The notes: generated from the letters alone by a model not told the origin. Positions 1-9,808 are shown, counted from the stretch's first letter. The stretch: DNA of 64,000 nt from Sinorhizobium kostiense (GCF_017874595.1 NZ_JAGILA010000007.1:186001-250000); one strand, 5' to 3'. Numbers and translations: made by a program.

Positions 1-2
1 TG

Positions 3-317
3 CAGCCGCTCTTCCGTGATGTCACCGACCACGTTCGCCGGGTTCAGGAGGACATCGATGCGCTTCGCGAGGTGCTCGCCTTCACCTTCGAGGCGAGCCT
101 CATGATCGGTCAGTCGGAGCAGACGGAGATATCACGAAAGCTTGCCTCCTGGGCCGCGATTCTTGCTGTTCCGACGGCGATTGCCGGGATTTACGGCATG
201 AATTTCGAGCAAATGCCGGAGCTGAGATTTCGCTACGGTTATTTCGTCGTCCTGGCGATAATCATTGCGCTTTGCGTCACGCTCTATCGGTTCTTCCGGC
301 GTGCGCGCTGGCTTTGA
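3..317 (+). CDS. CorA-family Mg2+/Co2+ transporter, C-terminal fragment
   Basis: The frame is open from the left edge, so the gene starts outside the window and only about 104 codons are visible. The fragment ends a cytoplasmic helix and then shows the two transmembrane helices of the CorA fold. The family signature Gly-Met-Asn is present in YGMNFEQMPE at the end of the first helix, followed by a short periplasmic loop, the second helix and a basic tail (RFFRRARWL). CorA proteins form pentameric channels for divalent cations in the inner membrane. The gene converges on radC with only 8 bases between stop codons. Substrate (Mg, Co or Zn efflux) cannot be told from this end. Confidence 0.85.
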   Translation, partial: QPLFRDVTDHVRRVQEDIDALREVLAFTFEASLMIGQSEQTEISRKLASWAAILAVPTAIAGIYGMNFEQMPELRFRYGYFVVLAIIIALCVTLYRFFRRARWL

Positions 318-325
318 GCGAGCAC

Positions 326-1111
326 TCAAAAGAGCCGCAGCCCCTTCATGCTGACATGCCCATCCTTGCCGATGATGAGGTGATCGTGGACGGTGATGCC
401 GAGCGGCTTGGCGGCGTCGGCAATCAGCTTCGTCATCTCGATATCCGCACGCGACGGCGTCGGATCGCCGGAAGGATGGTTGTGCACGAGAATGAGGGCA
501 GTCGCGGAAAGCTCCAGAGCCCGCTTGACGACCTCTCGCGGATAGACGGGTGTGTGGTCGATCGTCCCGCGCTGCTGCACCTCATCGGCAATGAGCGCAT
601 TGCGTTTGTCGAGGAAGAGGATGCGGAACTGTTCCTGCGTTTCGTGCGCCATGGCGGCGTGGCAGTAGTCGACGACGGCGCTCCAGGAGGACAGTACCTG
701 CTTGTTGCGCAGCTCGCTCTTCAACATCCGCTGCGCGGCAGTCGCGATGAGCTTCAGATCGAGTGCAACGGTCTCGCCGACGCCCTTGACCTCCTGCAGC
801 AGGTGCTGCGGCGCGCCGAAGACGCCGGCGAGCGTACCGAAGCGGGCGAGAAGGGCCTTGGCGATCGGTTTCGTGTCGCGGCGAGGAATCAGGCGAAAAA
901 GGATGAGCTCAAGGATTTCGTAGTCTGCGAGGGCAGCATCTCCCTGCTCGCGGAAGCGTGTCCGCAGTCGGTCGCGGTGGCCATGATGATGGGCCTCGGC
1001 CGCTTGGCCGAGCGTCGGCGCACGTTTCCGCGTCTTCTGCTGCGCAAAGAACTGCCGCTCGTCCGCAGGCTCGAATTCATCGGGTTCGGGCGAGGGCGGG
1101 GACTTCGTCAC
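326..1111 (-). CDS. radC: RadC family JAB1/MPN-domain protein
   Basis: A 261-residue protein with an acidic, Pro-rich N-terminus, a helix-hairpin-helix-like segment (around [19 protein letters not shown]) and a C-terminal JAMM metalloprotease-type domain. The metal motif is complete: [14 protein letters not shown] gives H-x-H-x10-D. RadC was named from an E. coli mutant but its biochemical role is unsettled; homologues are common near DNA-processing genes. It is the last gene of a minus-strand series: its start overlaps the map stop by 4 bases, which suggests translational coupling. Confidence 0.92.
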   Translation of the reverse strand: MTKSPPSPEPDEFEPADERQFFAQQKTRKRAPTLGQAAEAHHHGHRDRLRTRFREQGDAALADYEILELILFRLIPRRDTKPIAKALLARFGTLAGVFGAPQHLLQEVKGVGETVALDLKLIATAAQRMLKSELRNKQVLSSWSAVVDYCHAAMAHETQEQFRILFLDKRNALIADEVQQRGTIDHTPVYPREVVKRALELSATALILVHNHPSGDPTPSRADIEMTKLIADAAKPLGITVHDHLIIGKDGHVSMKGLRLF

Positions 1112-1947
1112 GCGTTGCCCAGAGCGTGAAGGCCGGGCTTGAACAGGCCGGCGGGCGAGAGCGTGAAGATCTCGCAGCCATCGGCGGTGACGCCGACGGT
1201 ATGTTCGTACTGCGCCGACAGCGAGCGGTCGCGGGTGACAGCGGTCCAGCCGTCCGAAAGCACCTTCACATGCGGACGACCGAGATTGATCATCGGCTCG
1301 ATTGTGAAGATCATGCCTTCCTTCAATTCCGGCCCCTCATTGGCGCTGCCGTAATGAAGGATGTTCGGGGCATCGTGGAACAGCCGCCCGACGCCATGGC
1401 CGCAGAAATCGCGCACGACCGAACAGCGCTCCGATTCTGCATAGGCCTGGATCGCTTCGCCGATCGCGCCGGTGCGGGCGCCGGGGCGTACGGCCGCGAT
1501 CCCGCGCATCAGGCACTCGTGCGTGACCTCCAGCAGCCGCTCGGCGGCACGCTTGATCTCGCCGACCGGATACATGCGACTGGAATCGCCATGCCAGCCA
1601 TCGACGACATAGGTCACGTCGATGTTGACGATGTCCCCCTCGCGCAACGGCTTGTCGTTCGGAATACCGTGGCAGACGACGTGATTGATCGAGGTACAGG
1701 AGGACTTGGTATAACCGCGATAGTTCAGGGTCGCGGGGAGTGCGCCGTTGTCCATGCCGAACTCGAAGACGAAGCGGTCGATCTCCTCCGTCGTCACACC
1801 GGGCCGGACATGCGACACGAGTTCGTCCAGGCACTGCGCCGTCACCCGACAGGCCTTGCGCATGCCTTCGAAACCCTCCGGTCCATAAAGTCGGATGGCG
1901 CCGGTGTTCTTGTAGGGGGCCGCGCCGGCTTCGATATAAGTGACCAT
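1108..1947 (-). CDS. map: Methionine aminopeptidase, type I
   Basis: This 279-residue protein removes the initiator methionine from nascent proteins in the cytosol. The pita-bread fold motifs are present: substrate His in [10 protein letters not shown], the two metal-binding Asp residues in [16 protein letters not shown], the metal His in [13 protein letters not shown], and the two metal Glu residues in FTIEPMI and AQYEHTVGV. Length fits type I enzymes with a slightly extended N-terminus. It lies 28 bases after sfsA and overlaps radC by 4 bases. Rhizobia may carry more than one map copy, so essentiality cannot be inferred here. Confidence 0.95.
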   Translation of the reverse strand: MVTYIEAGAAPYKNTGAIRLYGPEGFEGMRKACRVTAQCLDELVSHVRPGVTTEEIDRFVFEFGMDNGALPATLNYRGYTKSSCTSINHVVCHGIPNDKPLREGDIVNIDVTYVVDGWHGDSSRMYPVGEIKRAAERLLEVTHECLMRGIAAVRPGARTGAIGEAIQAYAESERCSVVRDFCGHGVGRLFHDAPNILHYGSANEGPELKEGMIFTIEPMINLGRPHVKVLSDGWTAVTRDRSLSAQYEHTVGVTADGCEIFTLSPAGLFKPGLHALGNA

Positions 1948-1975
1948 TCCCAGACTTTCGTTGTTCAGGCGGCTT

Positions 1976-2704
1976 TCATAAAACAGCGAGGACTGCTTCG
2001 TCCACTGTCATCGCAGCCGCGGGCACGATCTCAGACGGCGATATTGCGCATCTGACCGCATAGGCCTCGACGCCGCGCGCTGCCGCCCGCTCGAAGGCCC
2101 GAGCATAGACCGGATCGAGCTCCCGGCATATCCGCAAGGCGTCGCAGTCGTTTCTTTGAACGAGATAAAGCATGATCGCCCGGTGCCCCGCCTCGACCAT
2201 GTCTGTGAGCTCGTCGAGATGTTTCGCGCCGCGTGCCGTCGGGCTGTCCGGAAATTCCGCCAGGCCGTCGATACGGCTGAAATGGACGTTCTTCACCTCC
2301 ACATAGGCGAGCCCCTTTGCCGGGTCGCTGAGAAGGATGTCGATGCGGGAGTTGCGCCCGTATCGCTGTTCGCGGTGGAGTGTTTCATAGGTGTGGAGAT
2401 CGCTGACCATGCCGAGGGCGATCGCCTCTTCCGCAATCCGATTCGGCAGCCCCGTATTGATGCCGACGAGCGTACCGTTCGCCTCCACGATCTCGAGCAT
2501 ATGACGGTATTTGCGCGTGGGCGTGTCGTGCTCCGAGAGCCAGATTGCCGACCCGGGGGCGGTCAGTCCGCGCATGGAGCCGGTATTCGGGCACGACCCG
2601 GTGATTGCGGTGCCGTCGGAAAGAACGGCATCGAACAGAAAGCGTTTGTAACGCTGCAGAAGCGTTGCAGGAACGAGCGGGCGGGAAAAGTACAAGGGCG
2701 ACAC
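1976..2704 (-). CDS. sfsA: SfsA family protein (sugar fermentation stimulation homologue)
   Basis: This 242-residue protein matches SfsA over its whole length: an N-terminal OB-like region with the conserved [10 protein letters not shown] segment, then a PD-(D/E)xK nuclease-like core seen as RIDILLSD followed by YVEVKNV. E. coli SfsA was isolated by its effect on maltose metabolism and was proposed to bind DNA; the real function is unclear. The start is a GTG with only a weak ribosome site, 12 bases after the phaC stop, so it is probably translated from the phaC message. Confidence 0.9.
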   Translation of the reverse strand: MSPLYFSRPLVPATLLQRYKRFLFDAVLSDGTAITGSCPNTGSMRGLTAPGSAIWLSEHDTPTRKYRHMLEIVEANGTLVGINTGLPNRIAEEAIALGMVSDLHTYETLHREQRYGRNSRIDILLSDPAKGLAYVEVKNVHFSRIDGLAEFPDSPTARGAKHLDELTDMVEAGHRAIMLYLVQRNDCDALRICRELDPVYARAFERAAARGVEAYAVRCAISPSEIVPAAAMTVDEAVLAVL

Positions 2705-2716
2705 CCGGCTAGCCGA

Positions 2717-4561
2717 TCAGGCGCGAACTCGCACATAGGAGCCCGGCGCGTCCTCAAGCGGCTTCAGCGGCCCCCCGACCTTGCGGGCGGGCACCCGGCG
2801 CTTGTCGATCTTTTCGATCCAGCCCTGCCAATGCGGCCACCACGAGCCCGGCGTTTCCTTTGCCTTCTCCATCCAGTCTTCGAGCTCGCCCTTCGGAGGT
2901 CCTCCGGTCCAGAACTGGTACTTGCTCCTGTCCGGAGGATTGACGACGCCGGCGATATGGCCGGAGCCGGACAAGACGAACGTCACCTTGCCTCCGAAAA
3001 ACTGGCCGCCGAGGTAAACCGATTTCGCCGGCGCGATATGGTCTTCCTTGGTCGCGAGATTGTAGATCGGGATCTTGACGTCACCGAGCGAAACCTGCCG
3101 GCCAGCAAGCACCATTTCGCCCTTCGCAAGCCTGTTCTCCAGGTAGCAATTACGAAGGTAGAAGGAATGGTTGGCGGCCGGCATCCGTGTCGAATCGGAA
3201 TTCCAATAGAGCAGGTCGAAGGGCATAGGCTCCTGGCCCTTCAGGTAGTTGTTGACGAAATAGGGCCAGATGAGTTCCGAAGCCCGCAGCATGTTGAAGG
3301 CCGAAGCCATCTTCGAACCTTCGAGATAGCCGGTCGTGCGCATTCTCGCTTCGACCTGGCGAATTTGATCCTCGTCGGCAAAAACCTTGAGGTCGCCCGC
3401 ATAGGTGAAATCAACCTGCGTCGTGAATAGCGTTGCCGAGCGGATGCGCTCGTCGCCCTCGGCCGCATGGAGCGCGAGCGTTGCCGCGAGCAAGGTGCCG
3501 CCGACGCAATAGCCGATGGCATTGACCTCGCGCTCGCCGGTCGCTTGCTCGATGCTATCGAGCGCAAAGCCGATGCCTTCTCGCGCATAGGCCTCCCAAT
3601 CCTTGCCGGCGTGCCGTTCGTCGGGATTGACCCAGGAAATGACGAAGACCGTGTGGCCCTGCTCAACCGCCCACTTGATGAAGGATTTTTGGGGGTTAAG
3701 GTCGAGCACGTAGAACTTGTTGATCCAGGGCGGGCAAATGAGCAGCGGCCGCTTCAGTACGTCTTTGGTGCTCGCTTGGTACTGGATAACCTGGCAGACA
3801 TCGCTTTGCGCAATAACCTTGCCCGGCGTGATCGCGATGTTCTCGCCGATCGCGAACTTGCTCGTATCCGTCTGCCTCAGCCGAAGTTCGCCGCGCCCGG
3901 CGGCAATGTCTTCGGCAAGCATCTGCATGCCCTTCACCAGGTTGGCGCCGCTGGAGGCGACGGTCTCGCGATAGAGTTGCGGATTTGTGGCAATGAAATT
4001 GCTCGGCGAAAGAGCGCTCGATATCTGGCGAATATAGAAAGCCGCCTTGTGCCGGGTGTGCTCGTCGAGGCCTTCCGCGCTCTCGACCATGCGCTCCGCC
4101 CAGTCGGATGTGACGAAATAGGCTTGGCGTACGAAGTCGAAGAATGGATTCTTCACCCAGTCCTCGTCGGCGAAGCGCTTGTCTTCCCGTTGGATTGCCG
4201 CCGGTTCGGCGACGTTGTCGCCGGCCATCCGCTGGATCGTTCGCGACCAGATGCCGAAGAAGCTACCCATCAGGTTGGTCTGCGCCTCGAGCGTCCGGCG
4301 CGGATCGGACAGCCAGTACTCGGAGACTTTCGATAGCGTCCTCACGATATCGGAGACGGGCTCGGCGTAGTTGTCGCTCGCCTCGCCGCTTTCGCGTGGC
4401 GCCAGCCAGGCGGATGCCGCCTTGCCCATATGTTCGGCCGCGCGGGCCAGGTTGATGGCCAGACTTTCGGGATCCTTGACGATATAGGGTTCGACCGATT
4501 TCGGGTCGAAGCCGGCAAAGCCGGTTTTGCGCGTGGTGTCCTCGGCCTTGTCTGCGCTCAC
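2717..4561 (-). CDS. phaC: Class I poly(3-hydroxyalkanoate) synthase
   Basis: A 614-residue enzyme that polymerises hydroxyacyl-CoA, chiefly 3-hydroxybutyryl-CoA, into storage polyester at the granule surface. The PhaC N-terminal domain (DPKSVEPYIVKDPESL...) is followed by an alpha/beta-hydrolase domain with the modified lipase box GYCVGG, catalytic Cys near residue 352, Asp in KEDHIAP and His in GSGHIAGVV. The chosen start is the GTG at 4561, preceded by a strong GGAGGA site 7 bases away. The frame stays open to 4732, but that extension has no PhaC similarity and overlaps the divergent lipoprotein gene. It heads the phaC-sfsA-map-radC series. Confidence 0.94.
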   Translation of the reverse strand: MSADKAEDTTRKTGFAGFDPKSVEPYIVKDPESLAINLARAAEHMGKAASAWLAPRESGEASDNYAEPVSDIVRTLSKVSEYWLSDPRRTLEAQTNLMGSFFGIWSRTIQRMAGDNVAEPAAIQREDKRFADEDWVKNPFFDFVRQAYFVTSDWAERMVESAEGLDEHTRHKAAFYIRQISSALSPSNFIATNPQLYRETVASSGANLVKGMQMLAEDIAAGRGELRLRQTDTSKFAIGENIAITPGKVIAQSDVCQVIQYQASTKDVLKRPLLICPPWINKFYVLDLNPQKSFIKWAVEQGHTVFVISWVNPDERHAGKDWEAYAREGIGFALDSIEQATGEREVNAIGYCVGGTLLAATLALHAAEGDERIRSATLFTTQVDFTYAGDLKVFADEDQIRQVEARMRTTGYLEGSKMASAFNMLRASELIWPYFVNNYLKGQEPMPFDLLYWNSDSTRMPAANHSFYLRNCYLENRLAKGEMVLAGRQVSLGDVKIPIYNLATKEDHIAPAKSVYLGGQFFGGKVTFVLSGSGHIAGVVNPPDRSKYQFWTGGPPKGELEDWMEKAKETPGSWWPHWQGWIEKIDKRRVPARKVGGPLKPLEDAPGSYVRVRA

Positions 4562-4670
4562 CCGGTGTCCTCCACAGCTTCTTGTTTGTTTTGTATTTTT
4601 ACATTCTGCCCGAAAATGATTACAAGGGCTAGCGCATCGTCGCGCCGCAAAACAGGGACTCATCGCAAGC

Positions 4671-4976
4671 ATGTTTGCCTTCGGAAAACCGCTTTTGCCA
4701 TCTTTTGTTTCCGGACTGATCGTCGCAGGCATGCTTGCCGGATGCAGTTCGACGGCCGAGCTCCAGACCTATCCCTCGGTCTACGGGCAAAGGGCCGCGG
4801 CTACCCAGCAGATGACGGATGAGGAAGCCGTGAATCAAGGGGAGCGGTTGACGGCACTTGCAGCTGAGCGCAGGTCCGGCGCGATCTCCGAGGCAGAGTA
4901 TCAGCGGCGTCTCAAGGAGTTGCAGATGCTGGCCGAGCGGCACGGCGCCGACACGCTGAAACAGATCGAGAATTAG
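4671..4976 (+). CDS. Small lipoprotein of unknown function
   Basis: This 101-residue protein has a type II signal peptide: a basic/hydrophobic start, then the lipobox LAGC with Cys near residue 25, followed by SSTAEL. The mature part is short, polar and predicted to be helical, with a terminal segment AERRSGAISEAEYQRRLKELQML resembling short SHOCT-like oligomerisation modules. It is transcribed away from phaC, sharing a roughly 110-base intergenic region. The residue after Cys is Ser, consistent with outer-membrane sorting in the E. coli rule. Function is not known. Confidence 0.8.
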   Translation: MFAFGKPLLPSFVSGLIVAGMLAGCSSTAELQTYPSVYGQRAAATQQMTDEEAVNQGERLTALAAERRSGAISEAEYQRRLKELQMLAERHGADTLKQIEN

Positions 4977-5100
4977 CGCTTGCCTTTCTGGCGATTTGGC
5001 CGCAAAGCGTGAATTGGCCGATAGATCGGCCGTTCACCCCGCGCATGTTCACGGATAGCCGCATAGGCTTGCAAAAGCGCGTGCCAAACGAGGTCTGGAG

Positions 5101-6318
5101 ATGGAAGAGTTTCACAAAGTCCGGCGCCTGCCGCCCTATGTTTTCGAACAGGTCAACCGTTTGAAAGCAAGCGCGCGAGCCGCAGGGGCCGATATCATCG
5201 ACCTCGGCATGGGCAATCCGGACCTTCCGACTCCACAGTCGATCGTCGACAAGCTTTGCGAGGTCGTGCAGGACCCGCGCACCCACCGCTATTCTTCGTC
5301 GAAGGGCATTCCGGGTTTGCGCCGCGCCCAGGCCGCCTATTACGCCCGCCGCTTCGGCGTCAAGCTGAACCCCGAGACGCAGGTGGTCGCCACGCTCGGC
5401 TCGAAGGAAGGCTTTGCCAATATGGCGCAGGCGATCACCGCGCCGGGTGACGTCGTCCTTTGCCCTAATCCCACCTATCCGATTCACGCCTTCGGGTTCC
5501 TGATGGCGGGTGGCGTCATCCGTTCGATCCCGGTCGAGCCGGACGACACCTTCTTCCCGCCGCTGGAGCGGGCCGTCAGGCATTCGATCCCGAAGCCCCT
5601 GGCGCTGATCCTCAACTACCCGTCCAATCCGACGGCGCAGGTGGCTACCCTCGATTTCTACAAGGAGGTCGTCGCCTTTGCGAAGAAGCACGACATCATC
5701 GTGCTTTCCGATCTCGCCTATTCGGAAATCTACTTCAATGACGACCCGCCGCCCTCGGTACTGCAGGTGCCGGGTGCGATCGACGTAGCGGTCGAGTTCA
5801 CCTCGATGTCGAAGACCTTCTCCATGCCCGGTTGGCGGATGGGTTTTGCTGTCGGCAACGAGCGCCTGATTGCGGCTCTGACACGGGTGAAGTCCTATCT
5901 CGACTATGGCGCCTTCACGCCGATCCAGGTCGCGGCAACCCAGGCACTCAATGGTGACGGCAGCGACATCGCCGAGGTGCGGAATATCTATAAGCGCCGC
6001 CGCGACGTGATGGTCGAGAGCTTCGGCAAGGCTGGGTTCGAAGTGCCGCCGCCGCCGGCGACAATGTTCGCGTGGGCGAAGATCCCGGAAAAATTCCGCC
6101 ACCTCGGTTCGCTCGAGTTCTCCAAGCTGCTGGTCGAGAAGGCGGACGTCGCCGTCGCACCCGGCGTTGGCTTCGGCGAGCAGGGCGACGACTATGTCCG
6201 GCTCGCCCTCGTTGAAAACGAGCACCGCATCCGTCAGGCAGCCCGCAACATCAAGCGTTTCCTGTCCACGGCGGACGACACGTTGCACAACGTCGTTTCG
6301 CTCAACGCCCATCGCTAA
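5101..6318 (+). CDS. alaC: AlaC-like class I/II aminotransferase
   Basis: This 405-residue PLP-dependent aminotransferase resembles E. coli AlaC along its length (RLPPYVFEQVNRLK, DIIDLGMGNPDLPTP, NYPSNPTAQ). The Schiff-base lysine is in SMSKTFSMPGWRMGF, and the C-terminal carboxylate-binding Arg region is DYVRLALVENEHRIRQA. AlaC interconverts pyruvate and alanine with glutamate; rhizobial relatives are often labelled aspartate or diaminopimelate aminotransferase, and substrate cannot be fixed from sequence. It lies 73 bases before hom on the same strand, compatible with a role in aspartate-family amino acid metabolism. Confidence 0.88.
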   Translation: MEEFHKVRRLPPYVFEQVNRLKASARAAGADIIDLGMGNPDLPTPQSIVDKLCEVVQDPRTHRYSSSKGIPGLRRAQAAYYARRFGVKLNPETQVVATLGSKEGFANMAQAITAPGDVVLCPNPTYPIHAFGFLMAGGVIRSIPVEPDDTFFPPLERAVRHSIPKPLALILNYPSNPTAQVATLDFYKEVVAFAKKHDIIVLSDLAYSEIYFNDDPPPSVLQVPGAIDVAVEFTSMSKTFSMPGWRMGFAVGNERLIAALTRVKSYLDYGAFTPIQVAATQALNGDGSDIAEVRNIYKRRRDVMVESFGKAGFEVPPPPATMFAWAKIPEKFRHLGSLEFSKLLVEKADVAVAPGVGFGEQGDDYVRLALVENEHRIRQAARNIKRFLSTADDTLHNVVSLNAHR

Positions 6319-6345
6319 CAGATAGAGCGGCTTTTTTCGGAATTG

Positions 6346-6366
6346 GCCCCGCCGCACGGGCGGGGC
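6346..6366 (+). terminator. GC-rich stem-loop between alaC and hom
   Basis: An 8-bp perfect stem (GCCCCGCC at 6346-6353 paired with GGCGGGGC at 6359-6366, 5-base loop) lies 28 bases after the aminotransferase stop and 25 bases before the hom start. There is no U-tract after it, so a pause or attenuation element is as likely as a full terminator. Confidence 0.4.
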
Positions 6367-6391
6367 GCATCTCACATGTTAGGAACTTGCT

Positions 6392-7714
6392 ATGGCAGAT
6401 GCCCTCAAAATCGGCATTGCGGGATTGGGCACGGTTGGTGCTTCGCTCGTGCGGATTGTCCAGGAACGTCATGAGATGCTGGCAACCACGTGCGGAAGGG
6501 CGATCGAGATTGCTGCCGTGGCGGCGAGAGACCGCAACAAGGACCGCGGCGTGGATCTCTCGGTGGCCGGCTGGTTCGAAGACCCGGTTGCGTTGGCCTC
6601 CGAAGCCGAAATCGACGTGTTTGTCGAGCTGATGGGTGGCTCCGGAGACCCGGCCTATTCGGCGGTGAAGGCCGCGCTCCAACGCGGCATCCACGTCGTC
6701 ACGGCGAACAAGGCCCTTCTTGCCGCGCACGGCGTCGAGCTTGCAGGGATTGCAGAGGAGCGGGGGGCGCTACTCAACTACGAAGCGGCGGTTGCCGGCG
6801 GTATTCCGGTCATCAAGGCGCTGCGCGAGTCGATGACGGGCAACACGATCTCACGCGTCTACGGGATCATGAACGGGACCTGCAACTACATCCTGACGCA
6901 GATGGAGAAGGAGGGACTCTCCTTCGAGACCTGCCTGAAGGAAGCGCAGCGCCTGGGTTATGCGGAGGCTGACCCAGCCTTCGATATCGAAGGCAACGAT
7001 ACCGCGCATAAGCTGTCGATCCTGACGAGCCTTGCCTTCGGCACCGCGATCGCCGCCGACGATATCTACCTCGAGGGCATCACCAATATCTCGATCGAGG
7101 ACATCCAGGCGGCCGCCGACCTTGGCTACCGCATCAAGTTGCTCGGCGTTGCCCAGCGCACCGAAAGCGGCATTGAGCAGCGTGTCCACCCGACAATGGT
7201 GCCCTATGACTCCGTCATTGCCCAGGTCGATGGCGTGACGAATGCCGTCGCGATCGAATCCGACATTCTCGGCGAACTGCTGATGGTCGGTCCCGGCGCC
7301 GGCGGCAACGCAACCGCATCGGCGGTGCTGGGCGACATTGCGGACATCGCGAAGAGCCGGCCGGGCGCGCAGCATGTGCCGGCCTTCGGCCGCCCGGTAA
7401 CGGCGCTGCTCCCTTACAAGCGCGCCCGGATGCAGAGCCACGAGGGCGGATATTTCATCCGGTTGAAAGTGGTCGACCGGACCGGCGTCTTCGCCAACAT
7501 CGCGCGGCACATGGCCGAGAACGACATCTCGCTCGAATCGATCATGCAGCACGCCAAGCATTACATGGATCCGGCCGAGCCGAAGACGATCATCCTCGTG
7601 ACACACGCGACCTTCGAAGCCTCCGTGCGCAAGGCGATCGTCTCGATCAAGGGCGAGGGCTATCTCGTCGGCGAACCGCAGGTGATCCGCATCGAGCGGC
7701 CGAAGGACTGGTGA
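6392..7714 (+). CDS. hom: Homoserine dehydrogenase
   Basis: This 440-residue enzyme reduces aspartate semialdehyde to homoserine, the branch point to threonine and methionine. The N-terminal Rossmann fold has GLGTVGASLV and the NAD-proximal VTANKALLAAHG. The catalytic domain shows GIMNGTCNYILTQM and YAEADPAFDIEGNDTAHKL. The C-terminal ACT domain (RLKVVDRTGVFANIARHMAENDISLESIMQH) is the usual site of threonine feedback control. It is a stand-alone hom, not fused to aspartokinase. The gene is followed at 130 bases by recJ. Confidence 0.96.
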   Translation: MADALKIGIAGLGTVGASLVRIVQERHEMLATTCGRAIEIAAVAARDRNKDRGVDLSVAGWFEDPVALASEAEIDVFVELMGGSGDPAYSAVKAALQRGIHVVTANKALLAAHGVELAGIAEERGALLNYEAAVAGGIPVIKALRESMTGNTISRVYGIMNGTCNYILTQMEKEGLSFETCLKEAQRLGYAEADPAFDIEGNDTAHKLSILTSLAFGTAIAADDIYLEGITNISIEDIQAAADLGYRIKLLGVAQRTESGIEQRVHPTMVPYDSVIAQVDGVTNAVAIESDILGELLMVGPGAGGNATASAVLGDIADIAKSRPGAQHVPAFGRPVTALLPYKRARMQSHEGGYFIRLKVVDRTGVFANIARHMAENDISLESIMQHAKHYMDPAEPKTIILVTHATFEASVRKAIVSIKGEGYLVGEPQVIRIERPKDW

Positions 7715-7844
7715 TCCCGTCTTTGCATTAAAACTGTTGAGAAACGTCTGAATGACGTGCAGGGCCGGGCGCAGCCGCTATCCGGCCGGTTTTTCCCTGT
7801 CGAAATCTTCGTTAAGAACGAGGGAAATTCGGCGGGTGGACAAG

Positions 7845-9647
7845 ATGGACCTATTGGTGGATCCGATCCAGCGGGCGTTTCTCGGCGTCGAGCGCTCGGT
7901 CAGCGGTCAGCGTTGGGTGTCGCGCCTCGACCAGGCCGGCCAGAACCGTGCCCTGGCAATCAGTCAGGTGCATGGCCATTCCGAACTCATCGCCAGGGTG
8001 CTCGCCGGCCGCGGCGTCGGTCTCGACGAGGCTGCCGCCTTTCTCGACCCGACGCTTCGCGGGCTGATGCCGGATCCGGACACGCTCACCGATTGCCGCG
8101 GGGCGGCGGAGCGGCTGGCGCATGCCATTCGACGCGGTGAGAAAGTGGCGATCTTCGGTGATTACGATGTGGACGGTGCGGCTTCCTCGGCGCTGATGCT
8201 GCGTTTCCTGCGCCATTTCGGCGTCGAGGCCGAGATCTATATTCCCGACCGCATCTTCGAAGGCTACGGTCCCAATCCGCAGGCAATAGAGCAACTGATC
8301 GGCAATGGTGCCGGCCTGATCGTCACGGTCGACTGCGGTTCGACAAGTCATGAGTCGCTCGCAGTCGCTGCCGAGCGTGGCGTGGATGTCGTCGTCATCG
8401 ATCACCATCAGGTCGGAACGGCGCTTCCCCCCTGCCATGCCCTGGTCAATCCCAATCGGGAAGATGATCTGTCGGGGCAGGGGCATCTCTCGGCGGCCGG
8501 CGTCGTCTATCTGGTGCTTGTCAATACGCTGCGGGTGCTTCGTTTGCAGGGGCACGCTCGCGCCGGCACGTTCGACCTCTTGGCGCAACTCGACCTTGTG
8601 GCGCTTGCGACCGTCTGTGACGTGGTGCCGCTCAAGGGTTTGAACCGCGCCTATGTGGTCAAGGGACTGATCGCGGCACGGCACATGAGCAATCCGGGCC
8701 TTGCCGCTCTTCTGCGCAAGGCCGCGATTGGCGGACCGGTCACGCCCTATCATCTGGGTTTCCTGATCGGGCCGCGGATCAATGCCGGCGGGCGAATCGG
8801 TGATGCGGCGCTCGGCAGCCGTCTGCTGACGCTCGACGATGCCGCTGCCGCGGAAATCATTGCGAGCCAGCTCGACGAACTCAACCGCGAACGCCAGGCG
8901 ATGGAGTCGACAATGCTCGCCGAAGCGGAAGCGGAGGTGCTGGCGGAGTACGGAACCGGCGAGAACGCCTCGGTGATCGTCACCGCCAGGGAGAATTGGC
9001 ACCCCGGCATTGTCGGCCTCATTGCGGCACGCATCAAGGAGAAGTTCCGCCGGCCGGCCTTCGCCATCGCATTCGATCCCTCCGGCCGCGGAACCGGCTC
9101 CGGCCGGTCAATCAACGGCTTCGACATGGGTCGGCTGGTGCGAGCTGCGGTCGAGAACGGTCTCCTGGCCAAGGGCGGCGGCCATGCGATGGCGGCGGGA
9201 TTGACAGTCGAGCGCGGCAAGCTCGGAAAGCTCCGGCAATTCTTCGAGGAACATGCCGAGGGCACGGTGCGGGACCTGGTCGCCGTCCAGGCGCTCAAAG
9301 TCGATGGTGCGCTCGCGGCCGCCGGCGCGACGCTCGAGCTCGTCGACCTGCTCGATCAGGCCGGCCCCTACGGCTCAGGTCACCCGCAGCCCGTCTTTGC
9401 CTTTCCGCAGCACCGGCTGCGAGACAGCCGCCAGGTCGGCGCCAATCATGTCAAGGTTACCCTGGAGGGGCAGGACGGCAGCCGCATCGAGGGCATTGCC
9501 TTCCGCGCAACGGAAACGCCGCTTGGCAGCTTCCTGCTCGGCAATCGCGGCGCGACGGTTCACGTTGCGGGCTGCGTCTCGACGGACCTTTGGCAGGGAA
9601 CCCGGCGGGTTCAGCTGCGGGTGACGGATGCGGCCAAGGCCATTTGA
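7845..9647 (+). CDS. recJ: Single-stranded-DNA-specific exonuclease RecJ
   Basis: This 600-residue 5'-3' exonuclease acts in recombination and mismatch repair. DHH-family motifs are complete: motif I GDYDVDGAAS, motif II TVDCGSTSH, motif III VVIDHHQV; the DHHA1 domain ends with GGGHAMAAGLTV, and an OB-like C-terminal region follows. The start at 7845 (MDLLVDPIQ) matches the usual family length; the frame is open to 7752, but that 31-residue extension has no family similarity. The ribosome site before 7845 is weak (GGGTGG), so the exact start is less sure than the product. Confidence 0.94.
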   Translation: MDLLVDPIQRAFLGVERSVSGQRWVSRLDQAGQNRALAISQVHGHSELIARVLAGRGVGLDEAAAFLDPTLRGLMPDPDTLTDCRGAAERLAHAIRRGEKVAIFGDYDVDGAASSALMLRFLRHFGVEAEIYIPDRIFEGYGPNPQAIEQLIGNGAGLIVTVDCGSTSHESLAVAAERGVDVVVIDHHQVGTALPPCHALVNPNREDDLSGQGHLSAAGVVYLVLVNTLRVLRLQGHARAGTFDLLAQLDLVALATVCDVVPLKGLNRAYVVKGLIAARHMSNPGLAALLRKAAIGGPVTPYHLGFLIGPRINAGGRIGDAALGSRLLTLDDAAAAEIIASQLDELNRERQAMESTMLAEAEAEVLAEYGTGENASVIVTARENWHPGIVGLIAARIKEKFRRPAFAIAFDPSGRGTGSGRSINGFDMGRLVRAAVENGLLAKGGGHAMAAGLTVERGKLGKLRQFFEEHAEGTVRDLVAVQALKVDGALAAAGATLELVDLLDQAGPYGSGHPQPVFAFPQHRLRDSRQVGANHVKVTLEGQDGSRIEGIAFRATETPLGSFLLGNRGATVHVAGCVSTDLWQGTRRVQLRVTDAAKAI

Positions 9648-9717
9648 CTCGGCACCAAATTAAATGATGCCGATTAGCGATTTGCCGCGACTTGTTGAGG
9701 GATCACGAGAGGAGAAG

Positions 9718-9793
9718 TGGCACGCCCAACGGGACTCGAACCCGTGTTTCCGCCGTGAAAGGGCGGCGTCCTAGACCGCTAGACGATGGGCGC
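9718..9793 (-). tRNA. tRNA-Glu (anticodon TTC), copy 1
   Basis: A 76-base cloverleaf with encoded CCA. The anticodon stem-loop reads CCGCC-CTTTCAC-GGCGG, giving TTC. The acceptor stem pairs GCGCCCA with TGGGCGT. It is nearest to recJ in an array of four tRNA-Glu genes on the minus strand and has its own upstream promoter at 9809-9837. Confidence 0.97.
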
Positions 9794-9808
9794 CCAAGAC
9801 AGGGTGGC

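Noticed and set aside
272-2055. Long plus-strand open frames opposite radC and map
   Set aside because: They are antisense shadows of well-recognised genes, produced by the high GC third-position bias.
4562-4732. N-terminal extension of PhaC to 671 residues
   Set aside because: The extension shows no PhaC similarity, overlaps the divergent lipoprotein gene, and the GTG at 4561 has a strong GGAGGA site and gives the usual length.
4912-6375. Long minus-strand open frame opposite the aminotransferase
   Set aside because: Arg-rich shadow without any recognisable domain; the plus-strand frame is a clear AlaC-like enzyme.
7715-7844. A gene between hom and recJ
   Set aside because: The 130 bases are too short for a known gene and contain no conserved frame; the open extension of recJ is not conserved.
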